Notes: a model not told the origin generated them from the sequence alone. Shown: positions 34,778-47,334, counted from the first letter of the stretch. The stretch: DNA of 64,000 nt from Populus alba (GCF_005239225.2 NC_133295.1:2356001-2420000); one strand, 5' to 3'. Numbers and translations: made by a program.

Positions 34778-37274
34778 ATGGCAATAATTTCTGATTACGA
34801 CGAAGACCAAAACGACAAAAAATCATCACCGTCGTCATCCTGTACTTCTGCCAAGACGCCGATGTTTACGGCAGCATTTAATCCACAAAACCCCATAAGG
34901 ATTGTGGAGACGGTTCTTGATTTCTTGGGGAAAGAGAGTGATTTTCTTGAGAAGGACACGGCGGAGAAGGAGATCTTTGCTGTGGTGAAGAGGGCAGTGG
35001 AGGAGAAGAAGAGGAGGAAGGCGGAGGAAGAAGCGAAGGTGAAGGAGGAGAACAAGAGGTTGAAGAAGGAGGAGGTGAAGGCAAATGAGGAGAAAGTGGA
35101 GGAGGGAGAGAATAAAGAGCAGAGTGCAAAGAGAGGTAAATTAAAAATGGGTTTTGTTTAATTTTGCGTTTCTTGTTTTTGCTTTGGTTTTTTTTATTGG
35201 TTTATCTGTTAAAGTTTGTAAATTTTTTTATGTATTGTTTTCTTTGTAGTAAAAGATTGAAATGTAGGAGATTTGGAATTGTTGGGAGGGTAAAGTCTAA
35301 GCTTTTTGGTATTTTTCTAATGGTGTTTAAGATTTTGAAGGAGAAGGGTTGTTCCTGTTGTGAATGCAGTGAGTTTTGGTATTTTCCTATGTTTGGAAGG
35401 AAGCCAATGATTGAATTGAAAGGAGAAAAGACTAGGGTTTTGAACCATTTGTTTTGGATAAGTATTGTAATTCAACTTCTTTAAAGTAGTCGATTGTTCA
35501 GTTTATGTTCTTTGTGAATTTGCTTGGCGGTGATGGTTGTGAAATTGCTTAATTGTCCGTTACTAATTTCAATTGTGATTTTTTTGTTTGTAATTAAATG
35601 ATATTTTGCTGAACATGGAAGGGTCAAAGTTTGACATTTTGTTTTTGAAATTTGTTAAATCTTGAATAAAGTTTTAAATTTTATGTGATGAGAAGATGAT
35701 GAAAGTGTCTGTTTACAAGGAAGGTGTAGTAGTTGATGAAAATGGTGGATAGATATTGTAATAGGAGTTTGTTGATAAATTAACTTAACTGCAACCTTTT
35801 TCCTTGCAATCCAGATGTATGTTTTATCTAAGACGTCATGCAAGTCTATGCGTGGTGGGTGGGTAGGCTCTAGCTTTGAGTTTGTAGTTCTATATAGCTT
35901 GGGAATGAATGACAGGATTTGCATTTTTCAATTACATGCTTAAGCGAGCATATGCACCCAATTGGCTGATGAACCAGTTAAGTGAATTGCTTCAAATATC
36001 CAGGACTTCCATGCTAAATGCAGATGAGCATGTTGGACATTTGTCTTATTGATATCTATGAAGTTTGAAGGAAAGGTGTTCATTGCTTTCTTTACTTACT
36101 TCTTTCTTGCTGCTTCTTGTTTATAATGGGCAGTTCCAAATAAGGGAAATGGTCTTGATCTGGAGAAATATTCCTGGACACAGACCTTGCAAGAGGTTAA
36201 TATACAAGTTCCAGTCCCTTCTGGAACAAAATCAAGATTTGTTGTTTGTGACATAAAGAAAAACCATCTAAAAGTTGGACTCAAGGGTCTGCCCCCAATA
36301 ATTGAGGTAAGTTTGCATGCTCACGTGTCTGTTCTTTTATGAATTGTCCCATGGTGAACTATCTTCGGTTGTTCAGGTAGTTTTCTGTCATAACACTCTG
36401 TATTCAAATACTTGCAGGGAGAGCCTTATAAGCCTGTCAAGGTTGATGATTGTTACTGGAGCATAGGTATGCTAACTACACCAGTTACTGAATTTACTAA
36501 TGGAATAATCTTCATGGCTACAGACAATATTTGAAAATTCTTTGCAAAAACTGAAGTATAAAGAATTGAGCATTTTTCTTTTGATGCATTGTTTTCAATT
36601 TTGTTACCCTATCAAGAACCGTCAGATAAATGTGAGTAACTCATCATATATACCATTTACTGTCGCCAGAGGACCAGAATACCATCTCAATCCTTTTGAC
36701 AAAGCATGACCAAATGGATTGGTGGAAATCTTTGGTGAAAGGAGATCCAGAAATTGATACTCAGAAAGTTGAACCTGAAAACAGCAAGCTATCTGATCTG
36801 GATGCTGAAACGCGGCAAACTGTTGAAAAGATGATGGTAAATTTCTGTGCCTCTTCCATTCTTGATGGTGCTTTGGTCCTTAGTTCTTCCATCTTTTGAT
36901 GAACGGAGTTTAGGTTCTTATAGTTGCTTTTTGACATGGCATCTGGTTGTGTTTGTCCATCCTCTTGGTTGGTAGTTGTGAAAATTTGACGCTGTTAGTT
37001 TTTGTGATTTCTGATGTTTCAATTTCCTCTTTCTTCTGTGTAGTTTGATCAGAGACAGAAGAAGATGGGCCTTCCAACCAGTGATGAGATGCAGAAACAG
37101 GAGATTCTGAAGAAGTTCATGGCTGAGGTGAAACCACAACTCTCTTGAACTGCCCTTCATTGCACCCCTAGTTTTCACTCGACCTCTTGCATCACTTCAT
37201 TGGCTAACCTGTCATTTGATTTTGATTCGTTGCAGCATCCGGAGATGGATTTCTCAAAGGCGAAGATAGCATAA
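34778..37274 (+). CDS. NudC/CS-domain co-chaperone, BOBBER type (six exons)
   Basis: HSP20-like p23/CS-fold chaperone; in Arabidopsis the BOB1 protein acts in thermotolerance and auxin-dependent development (family knowledge). Exons: 34778-35135, 36134-36306, 36418-36466, 36670-36836, 37044-37127, 37236-37274. All junctions are GT/AG and join in one frame of 289 codons, near the family's length of about 300. The N-terminal part has the NudC-N-like '[13 protein letters not shown]' (about 47-60) and a Lys/Glu-rich probable coiled coil (about 70-115). The CS domain (about 130-215) carries '[17 protein letters not shown]', 'HLKVGLKG', '[16 protein letters not shown]' and '[20 protein letters not shown]'. 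The tail is '[20 protein letters not shown]' then '[10 protein letters not shown]'. The start has A at -3 and G at +4. Intron 1 (998 bp) is long; frames in it are not coding. Confidence 0.95.
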
Positions 37275-37560
37275 AATGGGAGTTTTTGTGTCTGCTGTTT
37301 TGAAATTGGGCCAAGGTGTATACTTTGATCTAGTGTATTTGTTCTTGGTGGGCTTGAATGGTTGAACCATGTTAATAACTTTAACAGTTCTCTTTTGGTG
37401 GCCCTGAAATGGCTTAAAAAATCTAGACTGGCAAGCTTTTCAGAGCTAGATATAGTAAAATTCACCTTTTTCATGCCCTTCTTTTCCTTCACGAAGCTTC
37501 CTTCTGTTTTTGCTTTATTTGTGTAAATTCTCAACGTGACCCGATGTGTTGATATTTTTT
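37275..37560 (+). other. 3' UTR and flank of the NudC gene
   Basis: T-rich sequence after the TAA at 37272-37274; no gene. The minus-strand frame across it has no known domain. Confidence 0.5.
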
Positions 37561-37819
37561 AAATGCTTACTCTGTCTCGCCTTCGCCTATTTGTTCTCCA
37601 AATCTCCTTTTTCGATATCCACATCATAGTGTGCCCTGGGGAATGTCAAGTGCCATCCATGTTCATGTATAATTTCCTCTAGCTTCGAAGTAGAAAGGCT
37701 TTTGCCAAGGGAGAACTTGAATTTGATTCGAGTATTTGAGTATTTTACTTTCTTAAGTTTAATCAAGCAGTCAATCTAATGATTCGTTGAATGGAGACAC
37801 GATCGACTTAGTCTATATT

Positions 37820-39560
37820 TTTAAAAGAAAACGCCTTTTGATAATTTGTTTTAGCTCTTAATATAAAAGATTTTAAAACAATACTATTTTAAATTGTATC
37901 CACTCATAACTTACTATGTTTTGTACAATAAATTTACTATTTTACCCCCTCCCTACAAAAACAACATGATTTGATATGAGGGTAATTCAAACTTTTCATA
38001 AAAGTTCAAATGTCATCACCAAATTCATAAGGGTCATTATAGTCATCTCATATTCTTATTGCATAGTAAAAATACTAGACTACCATTAAAAGTTATTTTC
38101 ATTTAATTACTTTAAAGGGTTTTTTTGGTTTTTTATATTTTTCTAAAAATGAAAATAACTAAATTACCCTTGATATCAAATTCCCTAAGCTTTGGGTTCA
38201 ATGGTGTTTTAGTCATTTCCTACAAGCTTTCTGCTATTATTAGATTGGGCTAAGGGCGATTCATTCTTTCACCATTTTTAAAAATTATTAAAGAAAACAA
38301 GTTTGAAGCAGTGCGTTAGCCATTGTTCAATAGAATAACACCAGCTTTCATCACAACATTTAAAGCTCCACAACGCCCTCTTCCATATGGAGCGGCACGT
38401 GTGATGTTTTGAATGATGGTTTGTCATCGACAACCCTTTTCTTTTCTTTTTCTCTCCTCTCTCTCCTTCCCATTGAATTTTGTGATGACTATGAAAAAAA
38501 ATCAACTTTGTCCTTTTATTTTATAACATTTCATATTTGGTCTCCAATGTTTTGATTTCTAAGCTTGATTATTAGTCATTTTATCAAATTTAATATTGTT
38601 TTTAATTTCTTCATTAGATTCATAACCTTGATTTTTAATTTCATCAAGTTTGGTTCTCGTTCTCGTTCTCATTCTCATTCTCTTGATTTTTATTTTTTAT
38701 TTGAATTCTTTTGTGAATTTGATTTTTCTTTTCAATTTCACCCTTTAATTCAAAGTTTTATGATATTTAATGTTAAGCCCTCAATGTTTTTTTATTTTTA
38801 GCCCTTTTATCAAAATTTAACTTGTTTTCAATTTCATCATTGGGTCCATAATCTTAGTTTTTTTTAAAAAAAAAAAAAATTGATCATCATTCTCTTGATT
38901 TTTTTTTAATTATTTTGTTAATTTGATTTTCCTTTTCCATTTTATCCTTCAATTCAAAGTTTGATGATATTTAAGATTAGGCCCTTACTGTTTTATTTCA
39001 AATTTTAATTATTAATCCTTTTATCAAATTTTAATTTGTTTTCAATATTATCCTTGGAGCCATAATCTTGGTTTTTTACTTTTTAAAATTTGGTCATTAT
39101 TCTTTTATTCTTTTATTTTTTGTTTTTGGATTATTATATTAATTTCATTTTTCTTTTCAATTTTCCCATTTAATTCAAAATTTTAAGTTGTCCTGTCATT
39201 TTTCAAGAGTCAACCGAGAGTCAATCCAGAGCAAGTATAGGATCACGTATATGGTGGGTTGACCCGAGTTAACACAAGTAAAAAAAAAAATTATAAAAAA
39301 AAAAAAAAATATGAAAGAAAAATTATAAAGGAAAATAATCAACAATATTTTTTACCTGATTCTAACTAGGTTTGCCACAGATTAACAAGGTCACGAGTGA
39401 ACTTATATTTTTAATCGTTCCACATCGAGTTAATTCTCCAAAAATTTCTTTTGAAACCTGGCCCATCCTAAGCCTCGGGTGACCCAAGTCATGGGTCAAC
39501 CCACTATCTTGCTTTTTATAGGACTATTCTATTCACATGACTCAACTCGCGAGTTTTGAC
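37820..39560. repeat. Dispersed repeat of unknown class, copy 1
   Basis: Long C/T-rich repeat without coding capacity. It includes tandem sub-repeats of about 210-260 bp starting near 38540, 38785 and 39000, each with 'TTTATCAAA', 'TTGTTTTCAAT', 'CATAATCTT', 'TTGATTTT' and 'CAATTCAAAG'. The order of motifs is shared with 59390-60480, so both belong to one family. Confidence 0.55.
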
Positions 39561-39659
39561 GACTTCACTTGAATTTGTTATTTCTTTGTTTTTTTTAAAA
39601 AAAAATTTGTTAACTTAATTTTTTTTCATAGATTTCATTCTTACATATTTTGATCTATA

Positions 39660-39860
39660 AATTTTTTTATATAATATCAAGTTGATGAATTTTTTATTTT
39701 TAAAAAAATATACTAGCAGCATTTGGATGAAATCTTCTTTTATAATTTCAAGTTGATGATTTTTTTTTTATTTTAATACTAGCAGCATTTGGATGAAATC
39801 GGTTTTTATAATATCAAGTTGATGAATTTTTTTATTTTTTAAAAAATATAATTTTTTTTT
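39660..39860. repeat. 71-bp tandem repeat, 2.5 copies
   Basis: 'TATAATATCAAGTTGATGAA' (TATAATTTCAAGTTGATGAT in unit 2) recurs at about 39670, 39741 and 39814, with 'ACTAGCAGCATTTGGATGAA' between units. Confidence 0.9.
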
Positions 39861-39889
39861 TTATATTATAGAGAATTTGTCCCGGCCGC

Positions 39890-40490
39890 AACAAAGTGCT
39901 AGATACCTATCTTGTCTAATCTATCACTCCAATTTTGAGCCGGACAGCTGCCGAAGTAGGTTTTTATAAATATGCAGTACTGGAGCAAGAGGACAGTTGA
40001 TATCGAAGGTGATGTCACGGAGCCACTGTTCTTGACCTGTTGACAAGACAACCAAGGGCTCGCGGTGGAGGAAGTGGGGTGGTGTCTCCATGGTGGGAAG
40101 CCCACCAGTGTAATAATAAGGAATTAAACGACAAATTTGGAAGTGAAACAAAGCAAACACTTCAATTTCAAGACTGTTCACAAGGCAACAGCAGAACGAC
40201 ACGTGATTGTATAAAGCCAGCCATGTCCCTCTCAACATGCCCCTCTCAACATGCCCCTTTCCATAAAAAGGCAGTGGAGTCTGATGATGTTCCATCCATG
40301 TTGTCCTATCCTGGGGTAGGTCCTTCCTTCAGAAGGCCTTATTCATTCCAGAACCTGCACTTTCACAGGGGCCTGAGAGAGATCCGTGGAGTTTTGCGCA
40401 ACATGCAGTGTTCATCTGCGATCCATCTCTGTCCGAGTTTTTATTGTCTGAAAAGGAAACCTAAATCCATTCTAGACGTGTGATCATGCT
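39890..40490. other. Less AT-rich island with open frames on both strands; unrecognised
   Basis: Plus-strand frame 40040-40483 (147 codons) and minus-strand frame 39924-40295 (123 codons) overlap. Neither shows a domain I recognise. The plus frame is rich in Ser, Pro, Arg and His without a signal peptide or repeat. A 16-bp tandem duplication ('CCCTCTCAACATGCCC') lies at about 40228-40260. The island could be a non-coding transcript, a pseudogene or a captured gene fragment. I cannot choose. Confidence 0.3.
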
Positions 40491-41741
40491 TTGAAACTGA
40501 TCTAAGCATACGAATGAGGGGATCGTCGTCTTCATTTTGTAGCTTGAAAGCTGCTGCTGCATCTACTTTTACGGGATTGATGGATCATGCTTAGCCATGC
40601 TCCCCAGATTTTGCAGAAGAATGGTTTTTGTAGCATGTTTTGACAATATATATATAAGTTTAAACGCGTGAATTTAATTTAATTACTTACCTCAAACAAA
40701 ATATACCTATCCATCTTTTACTATGATTTCGAATCAATCTTTCTTATAATTTCCTCCATGAAACATCATTGTCGAACCAGCAATTATTTACGTGGTTCTC
40801 AATCTCTGTTGATAGTTGTCAGCTATAAGAAAACAAATGTTTTGCAATAATTTTGATCCATTATATATAATAATTCAGCCACTTGACTGATGGAATGCGG
40901 TTCAAGTTGATAATTATATTTTGTGTTAATTATATTGATTAAACTTGACGTAACATAAGATCTAGATTAAGTTTCAAGTAACCGATTGAAATTTTAAAAA
41001 AGTTGAATGGGGATAAAATATCCAACTTGCATATTTTTTTTTGTATTTTTTATATATTTTTCTTATTTCTCAATTTTCCAGACACTTGACTGATGGAATG
41101 CACTTCAAGTTGATATTTATATTTTGTGTTAATTATATTGATTAAACTTCACCTAACATAAGATTTAGATTTAGATTAAGATTCAAGTAAGTATGTTGAA
41201 CAGGGTTAACTCAATTTTTTTTAAAAAATAATGGTTAAAAAAAAATTATTTTATTTATTTTTTAAATAAATCAGTTTTTAACATGATCAATTTATTTATT
41301 TATTTTTTATGAAACTCCGATAAATTTAGATCTTGAATGGCACATGATGTTGTGATATAAAATTATCAATTTACCCAAGAAATCAACATTCTCACCTTTG
41401 CTTGGTTTTTTGCATAAATCAGCTATTTCCTTGATGAGCTTGGAATGTTACTTGCAATGATTTCCTTGGATTAATTAGATTCAAATGGGAATTCGAATTC
41501 TTTTTCATAAAAAAAAAAAAACCCGATTTTTCAAGGATTTCAAATGACAGTTTTCAAGGATTTCTTCATCTTGTAGAATATATACATATATAGAACTCAA
41601 AATATTTTCTTGGATGCATTTGTTTAATTGTCAAGAAATGCGAAAAATCCAAGACAACATCCCAATTTTCGTTGGCCACAAAATGAAGGAGATTTATTGT
41701 AATTGGTTTTCTATATATCTATTCTTTTCAAATATAATTAC
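40491..41741. other. Intergenic with an old tandem duplication
   Basis: Apart from the duplicated segment at 40870-41200 no feature is recognised. Confidence 0.5.
40870..41200. repeat. Duplicated segment of about 115 bp, 206 bp apart
   Basis: 'CACTTGACTGATGGAATGC' starts at about 40879 and again at about 41083. Both run through 'TATATTTTGTGTTAATTATA', 'TTGATTAAACTT' and 'CTAACATAAGAT' (GTAACATAAGAT in the first). Confidence 0.9.
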
Positions 41742-42067
41742 CAGGGTGAGAAAAAAACTAAAAAACTGATTAAACCAAGAAAATAAAAAAAAAATAACTG
41801 AAAAAACCAAATAATGAAAAAAAAAAACCAATTAAAATTTTAAAAACAACCGACCTGTTCGGTTTTGGTTTTATAAGTCTGAAATCGAAAAATCCAAACC
41901 CAACCCAAACCCAAAAAAACCGAGTCAAATCAGTTTTGTCCTAAAAAACTAAACCAAACCGAAATTGGTTTGGTTTGAACCTGTTTCAGTTTTTTTTTTA
42001 AATCGATTTGGTTATTTTTTTTTGATAAAAAACAAATCGAACCAAAAATAATTACCCTAATAATTAT
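41734..42067. mobile_element. Small hAT-type MITE with 8-bp target duplication
   Basis: The element is 41742-42059. It starts CAGGGTGAG and its other end, read inward, is TAGGGTAAT. It is flanked by ATAATTAC (41734-41741) and ATAATTAT (42060-42067), an 8-bp duplication with one mismatch, as expected for hAT elements. The interior is 'AACCAAACCGAAATTGG'-type sequence with partial self-complementarity. No coding capacity. Confidence 0.7.
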
Positions 42068-42664
42068 ATGTCTATAACAAAGTACAAATCTATTTCCATC
42101 AACAACATCAAATTAGTTTGCTTCATCCTTCTGTTGTAACCCAAAAAAAAAAAAAACATGCGTGCATACATCATCAATAAAGAATAATGACATAACGAAT
42201 ATACTTTTAATTTAATTAACAAAATTATCAGTCAAAGCTATATTTGTTTTATGTTTTATCATAATTACAAATTTAAAAATACTTGATTAATCAATACATC
42301 TCATAATTTTTTATATTTTATTAAATTTTTTAACTTTAAAATTTTTAAAAATTATAATTTATAAATTTTCTTAAATTTTTTAACTTTTAAATTGAAAGGC
42401 GATAACACAATTCAATTTGCATGAACTCTAAAAGGCTATTTATTTATTTAATTATGCATAGCGAAATTGGGGGACAATGAACTTATGGTAAAGTATAAAA
42501 TTTTTAAAAGTGGCAACAAAAGGACACTTGTTGTCATTTCAGACTACAAATGGCTTTGATTCTCCTTTATATAAATTTTACATTGTCTTGTCTCACGCAT
42601 GATCCAGCACAGACGACAAGATGTCGAGACGCAAACTCTAGCACTGAGCATGCCTTAGATACTG

Positions 42665-42850
42665 TGGCTGGAAATGCTTTTCGTTAGGGAAAAAAAAAAA
42701 AAATAGATTGATTTATTTTAATTGGTTTTTATTGATCTTGATATTAAAATTATAAAAATGAACATCTAAAATATACTAATTATATATATATTTTTTATTC
42801 TAAGACATTTTAAAAATAACTAAATTACAATACCAAACAATGCGGAATGT
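42665..42850 (-). mobile_element. MITE-like AT-rich element, copy n (inverted)
   Basis: 'TATTGATCTTGATATTAAAA' centre, 'AATTACAATACCAAACAATG' right end. Confidence 0.5.
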
Positions 42851-42969
42851 TTGTATATAGTTTCTTTTATCATTTTTAAAGATGAGAGTGTTATGTCGTA
42901 TAATGAAATTGTTTTTTTTATTTTAAATATAAGATAATATTAATAGAAATTTTTTTTATTTATCATCAA

Positions 42970-43414
42970 GATAGAGTTAAAATAGGTTTTTTATAAGTAA
43001 AAATAGAGATAAATAAATAAATTGATCATACATTCAATAAAAAACACATCTTTCGATCACAAACATATTTATTATTGTAATATTTATGTCAAAACTAAGA
43101 ATTAAAATATTTGTATATAGTTATATACACAGTAATTGGATACATCCTGTCATGTAGTGTTCAAATAATTTAGAGAAAGCATGTCCAAGTTCAAAATAGA
43201 GTTAAAATAGGTTTTTTATAAGTAAAAACAGAGATAAATAAATAAATTGATTATACATTCAATAAAAAAACACATTTTTCGATCACAAACATATATATTA
43301 TTGTAATATTTATGTCAAAACTAAAAATTAAAATATTTTTATAAATACACAGTAATTGGATACATCCTGTCATGAAAGTGTTCAAATAATTTAGAGAAAG
43401 CATGTCCAGGTTCG
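42970..43414. repeat. Recent tandem duplication, about 220-bp unit, two copies
   Basis: Unit 1 is about 42970-43193 and unit 2 about 43196-43414. Both start 'ATAGAGTTAAAATAGGTTTT' and include 'CACAGTAATTGGATACATCC' and 'AGAGAAAGCATGTCCA'. I estimate over 90% identity by eye, with a few substitutions and short indels, so this is one of the youngest duplications here. Confidence 0.93.
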
Positions 43415-45140
43415 CAACGCAGCAATTATTATAGACAAATCCGATATGAAATGGCAAGCCACTTGCCCCCTTGAATGAATTCCAACTTTCTTAAAGTCCA
43501 AGTGGATCTCAAATAGGCAGAACAAGTGTTGAACATGTCTTTGTCCACATAAAAGCTTCCAAAACCTAGAATTTAACTTATTTGCGCATGAAAAGGAAAA
43601 GGAGGGACACACACTTGAGCATGATTATAAGGCAGCTTTTCATTATTGTCATAGAAACATAAATGACGCAATTAATTGATACATGTTTCTTTTTTGTATT
43701 TACAAAAATATAAAATTATTTTGAAATATACTTAATTTATATCTATGTCTTTTTAATTAAATATATTTTTTTCTTTTTTGTATTTTTTATTTATTATACA
43801 ACAAAAATAAAAATTAAAAAAAAATAACATTTTATATTTATTTCTCAATCAATCAAATATTGAAGGATATACAATTAAAAAACATAGCTACAACAAAATT
43901 AAACCTAGCTATGTTACTTTTCTCATTCGTGACTTGTAAAACTACGACCACAGGTTGAATTAAGAATCTCAATCAATTAAAATTAAAATATGAAATTTAA
44001 AAAAAAAAATCTTAAATAAAAAACTTAGCAAAAAAATTGTTTAATTCATTATTACAATCTATGGTAAAGGATGTGTTTGTTATGATTATTATTTAATTCT
44101 CATTCTAAGAAAAATAATTTTATTAATCCTTTTAGTTTAAAAAATCACAAATTAATTAAATTCTTGTATTTTCATATTTTTTTTATAATTTAGCTTCTCT
44201 ATTAGTTTTTAGCAACAATTTAATTGTTTTTTTTTTCTCTAAAATATCCTTCATTTCTAGTCAAAATTCTCAATCTCGTCTACCATAAACAAAACAAATT
44301 ATGCATTGAAAAGGATAATTTGGAATTTTAAAAATAATTAAAATTCAACTCTAGTTAAGGGATTAATATATGATTCTCAAAACTAGAAGGACTAAATTTA
44401 AATTTATATATATAAAAACCTAACTTATAATTTACTCATTTGTTGTGGGACTAAATCGTGCGACCTCTTCCTTAGGTATAAGATTCTTTTTTATGATGTC
44501 CTAAAATCTAATATATGAAACTAAAAGATTATTTAGTGTTTGAAATAGTGGTTAATCAATATATTAAAGTGCTCGAATTTCTTCTTTTTAATCTAAGGAA
44601 CTCTAGGTTTATAGTAGAAGCTTGAATACCTACAAATACAGTCCTAATCGAGGGGACTTAAAGATTCTCCAATAATAAAGTTAGTATATTTATAATAAAA
44701 TTATCAAATGACTTAAAGCAATAAATGATTTCAAAGATATTTAAATTCAAGGAACAAAGATGTTTGTTCTTGAGTTTTAAGTTGGTTAATGCTCTAAAAT
44801 ATATGTATCTTTATCTTAAATATAAAAAGTTACAATCCATTTATCTGAATGGTTTTGGGGGTATTTCCCCTAAACCTTGTCATTTTCATAGAAGAGAATG
44901 ATTGGGAAGTCCTATACTTTCAAATATATTAATGGGAGGTAAATATCTCTACATATCATTAATGATATAGTAAGTATGATAGATCCTTTAAAAGACCTTA
45001 TATACATATATAAATATAGAAAAAATATTACCTTAATATGAACTATTATTCTAGATGGAAAGGCATAGCAGTTTATCATGTCTTTAATACTTATATTGTA
45101 AAAGATCATCTAGAGTTAGACATGTAGCTTTAGAACATAA
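43415..45140. other. AT-rich intergenic DNA, no gene seen
   Basis: Short frames only. T-rich stretches at 44100-44300 resemble other intergenic repeats but I cannot class them. Confidence 0.5.
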
Positions 45141-45147
45141 TAATATC

Positions 45148-45440
45148 CAAGTTTTTTGGGCCTGATATGTTTGTCAGACCCTAATTACCAAGTTCAAGTT
45201 TTTTTTAGTGTGACATGTTTATCAGACTTACATTACCTTTGGCTTGACTGATTGTCAAGATCAAATACTTTTAGTTTAACATGTTCGTCAGGTCCATGTT
45301 TTCTTGAACTTAAATGACGGTTAAATTCAAGTACTTTGGGTGTGGTATGTTCATTATACACACGTTATCTTGGACCTAGTTGATTGTCAAGCCTAAATAC
45401 TTTGAATTTGACATATTTGCTAAATCCATTTTATTCGAGA
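45148..45440. repeat. Diverged minisatellite, about 67-bp unit, five copies
   Basis: Units start near 45148, 45189, 45255, 45321 and 45388. The consensus is about 'TCAAGTACTTTNGGTNTGAC' then 'ATGTTCGTCAGACCCATGTT' then 'TTGATTGTCAAG'. The first unit is short. Confidence 0.8.
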
Positions 45441-46141
45441 AGATTTTTATAAATAAAAATATTAACCAAAAATTAACTCATCACTTTTATAAACACCTAA
45501 TGATTATAATCATATAATTTAAAATTGTATTTTTACTATAGTATTAGTGGAGATTTGATTCTTTCAATAATTTTTGAATTAATTTTAATGTTCTTTCATA
45601 TTTGATATTAAAAAATCATGTATATCTCATGCTTACTTGCAAGAAAAATAGACAAAATATACACACACACACATACCAATTAAAACACTCTACAACTTTA
45701 ATAATTGAAATACACAAAAATAAAATAAAATTGAAAGTATCAATTAAAATGGATACAATTAGCCTTATTGTTTGTGTATTTTGCAACTTTTTTTTTAAAA
45801 AAAAAAACTTTGGGTGTAAAAGGACAAAAAAAATGTATCAATCTCTGTGTTGATAAAATAGGAAACAAACAAAATATATCAAAATCATAAAAAACAAAGA
45901 TGGGTCAAATCGTATAACTTTGTTGCTCCACTAAGTCACCCCACATTTCCTTGTACATAAAAACTACCATCAGCAATTTTATGAAAATTTCAGGAGTCGA
46001 AGATGGAGAGCTAATGTGGACAGGAGTTGAATAGATTGAAATATATTCTCTTTATATATGATCGATCGTCTTCTTTAAATGCCAATATATGCTGTGGTGG
46101 GTTCGGTTTTGATAGCAACTCCCTTTTAATTGCGGTAATTA

Positions 46142-47331
46142 TTAGGTAGTGTTTAGTTATTATTTCGGGACAGAAAAAATAGGGATAATAAAAACAAAAT
46201 ATAATAAGATAAAAAAAATAAATAAAAATAAAATTATATTTTGTGGTAATATACAAGATCAAATGATTATCTTTGTATTTTATTTTTTTTATAATGTACA
46301 AGACAAAATAAAATATGAAAAAGTTTATTTTATCCTAAATATGTATTGTTATCAAACTTATATATTTAAAAATAATAATTAGATATTATTATTATTTTTA
46401 CTTTAGTTTATATTGAGTGCTGAAATTAATAATATCATAATAATTCTTAATCGATTGACCCAGGGTCAGATTGGTCCAACTTTAGAAAAAAATAAAGAAA
46501 GAATTAAATTGGCCTAACCCGGTCAAAAGCCAAGTTTATCCATGATTAAACACGGGTAAAAAAATCTATTGGTTTTTTTCCAAAAAAAAAAAAGGGCAAA
46601 ACTAGGTTTTGTGATTATTTTAATTATTATTTTTTTGTTAGTTAGGTTGACCTTCCTGACTCGTGACATGAACTTTGTCTCGAGTCAACTCTCGAGTCGA
46701 GTTTTAAAACTATAATAATTACCATTTTTACTCTTACATTGACATGTGTCCACCTAGGTTGACCTTCTTGATCCGTGACCTGAGCATTGCCATGAGTTAA
46801 CCTCCAAATAAAGTTTTAAAACTATGATAATAATCATTTTTATTTTATATTATCTCGGGTCAGCATGGCTTAACTCTCCTGACACGTGACCCGAGTCTTG
46901 CCCCGGGTCGACCTTCGAATTGGGTTTTAAAATTGTGATAATAATCATTTTTATTCTCACATTGACTCATGTCAACCCAACCCGTGACTCTAGCCTCAAC
47001 CAATGACCCAAGCTTTGCCCCATATCGATCTCCGGATTGAGTTTTAAAATTATAATAATTATTATTTTAATTTCAATTTTATATGTCTTAGTTGAATAGT
47101 TTTGGAATTGAGAGTTTTTTTACAAAGATATTATAAGAGTAAAAAATAATAAATATTATGTTTAGAGACATGTTCTTTATGTACCTCTTATTTTGAAAAT
47201 ACAAAAATTTACTTTAAAATCATTTCAGAAATAGATTTATTTTTATATCTCTATCTATTCAACCAAACATATTTCTGTCTTTACTATCTTTATTTTTTTT
47301 TATCTCAAAACAGTAACTGAACAATATCTTA
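46142..47331. mobile_element. PIF/Harbinger-like non-autonomous element with TTA target duplication
   Basis: The element is 46145-47328. It begins GGTAGTGTTTAGTT and its other end, read inward, begins GATATTGTTCAGTT; TTA lies outside both ends (46142-46144 and 47329-47331). TTA duplications and 'G..NTGTTTGG'-like ends are typical of PIF/Harbinger. The similarity continues inward ('TTATTTCGGGACAG' against 'TTACTGTTTTGAGATA'). No transposase frame; the interior carries the minisatellite at 46660-47065. Confidence 0.65.
46660..47065. repeat. Minisatellite of about 114 bp inside the Harbinger-like element
   Basis: 'TTTTAAAACTATAATAATTA' or close variants recur at about 46700, 46814, 46925 and 47043. 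The inter-units carry 'GTTGACC', 'CCGTGACCTGAG' and 'TTGCC..GAGT' phrases. About 3.5 units. Confidence 0.85.
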
Positions 47332-47334
47332 GTG

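Noticed and set aside
34795..35129. Minus-strand Ser/Pro-rich frames opposite exon 1 of the NudC gene.
   Set aside because: Produced by the Lys/Glu codons of the coiled-coil region read in reverse.
35164..35484. 106-codon plus-strand frame after exon 1 of the NudC gene.
   Set aside because: Lies inside intron 1, is Phe/Leu/Cys-rich and has no domain.
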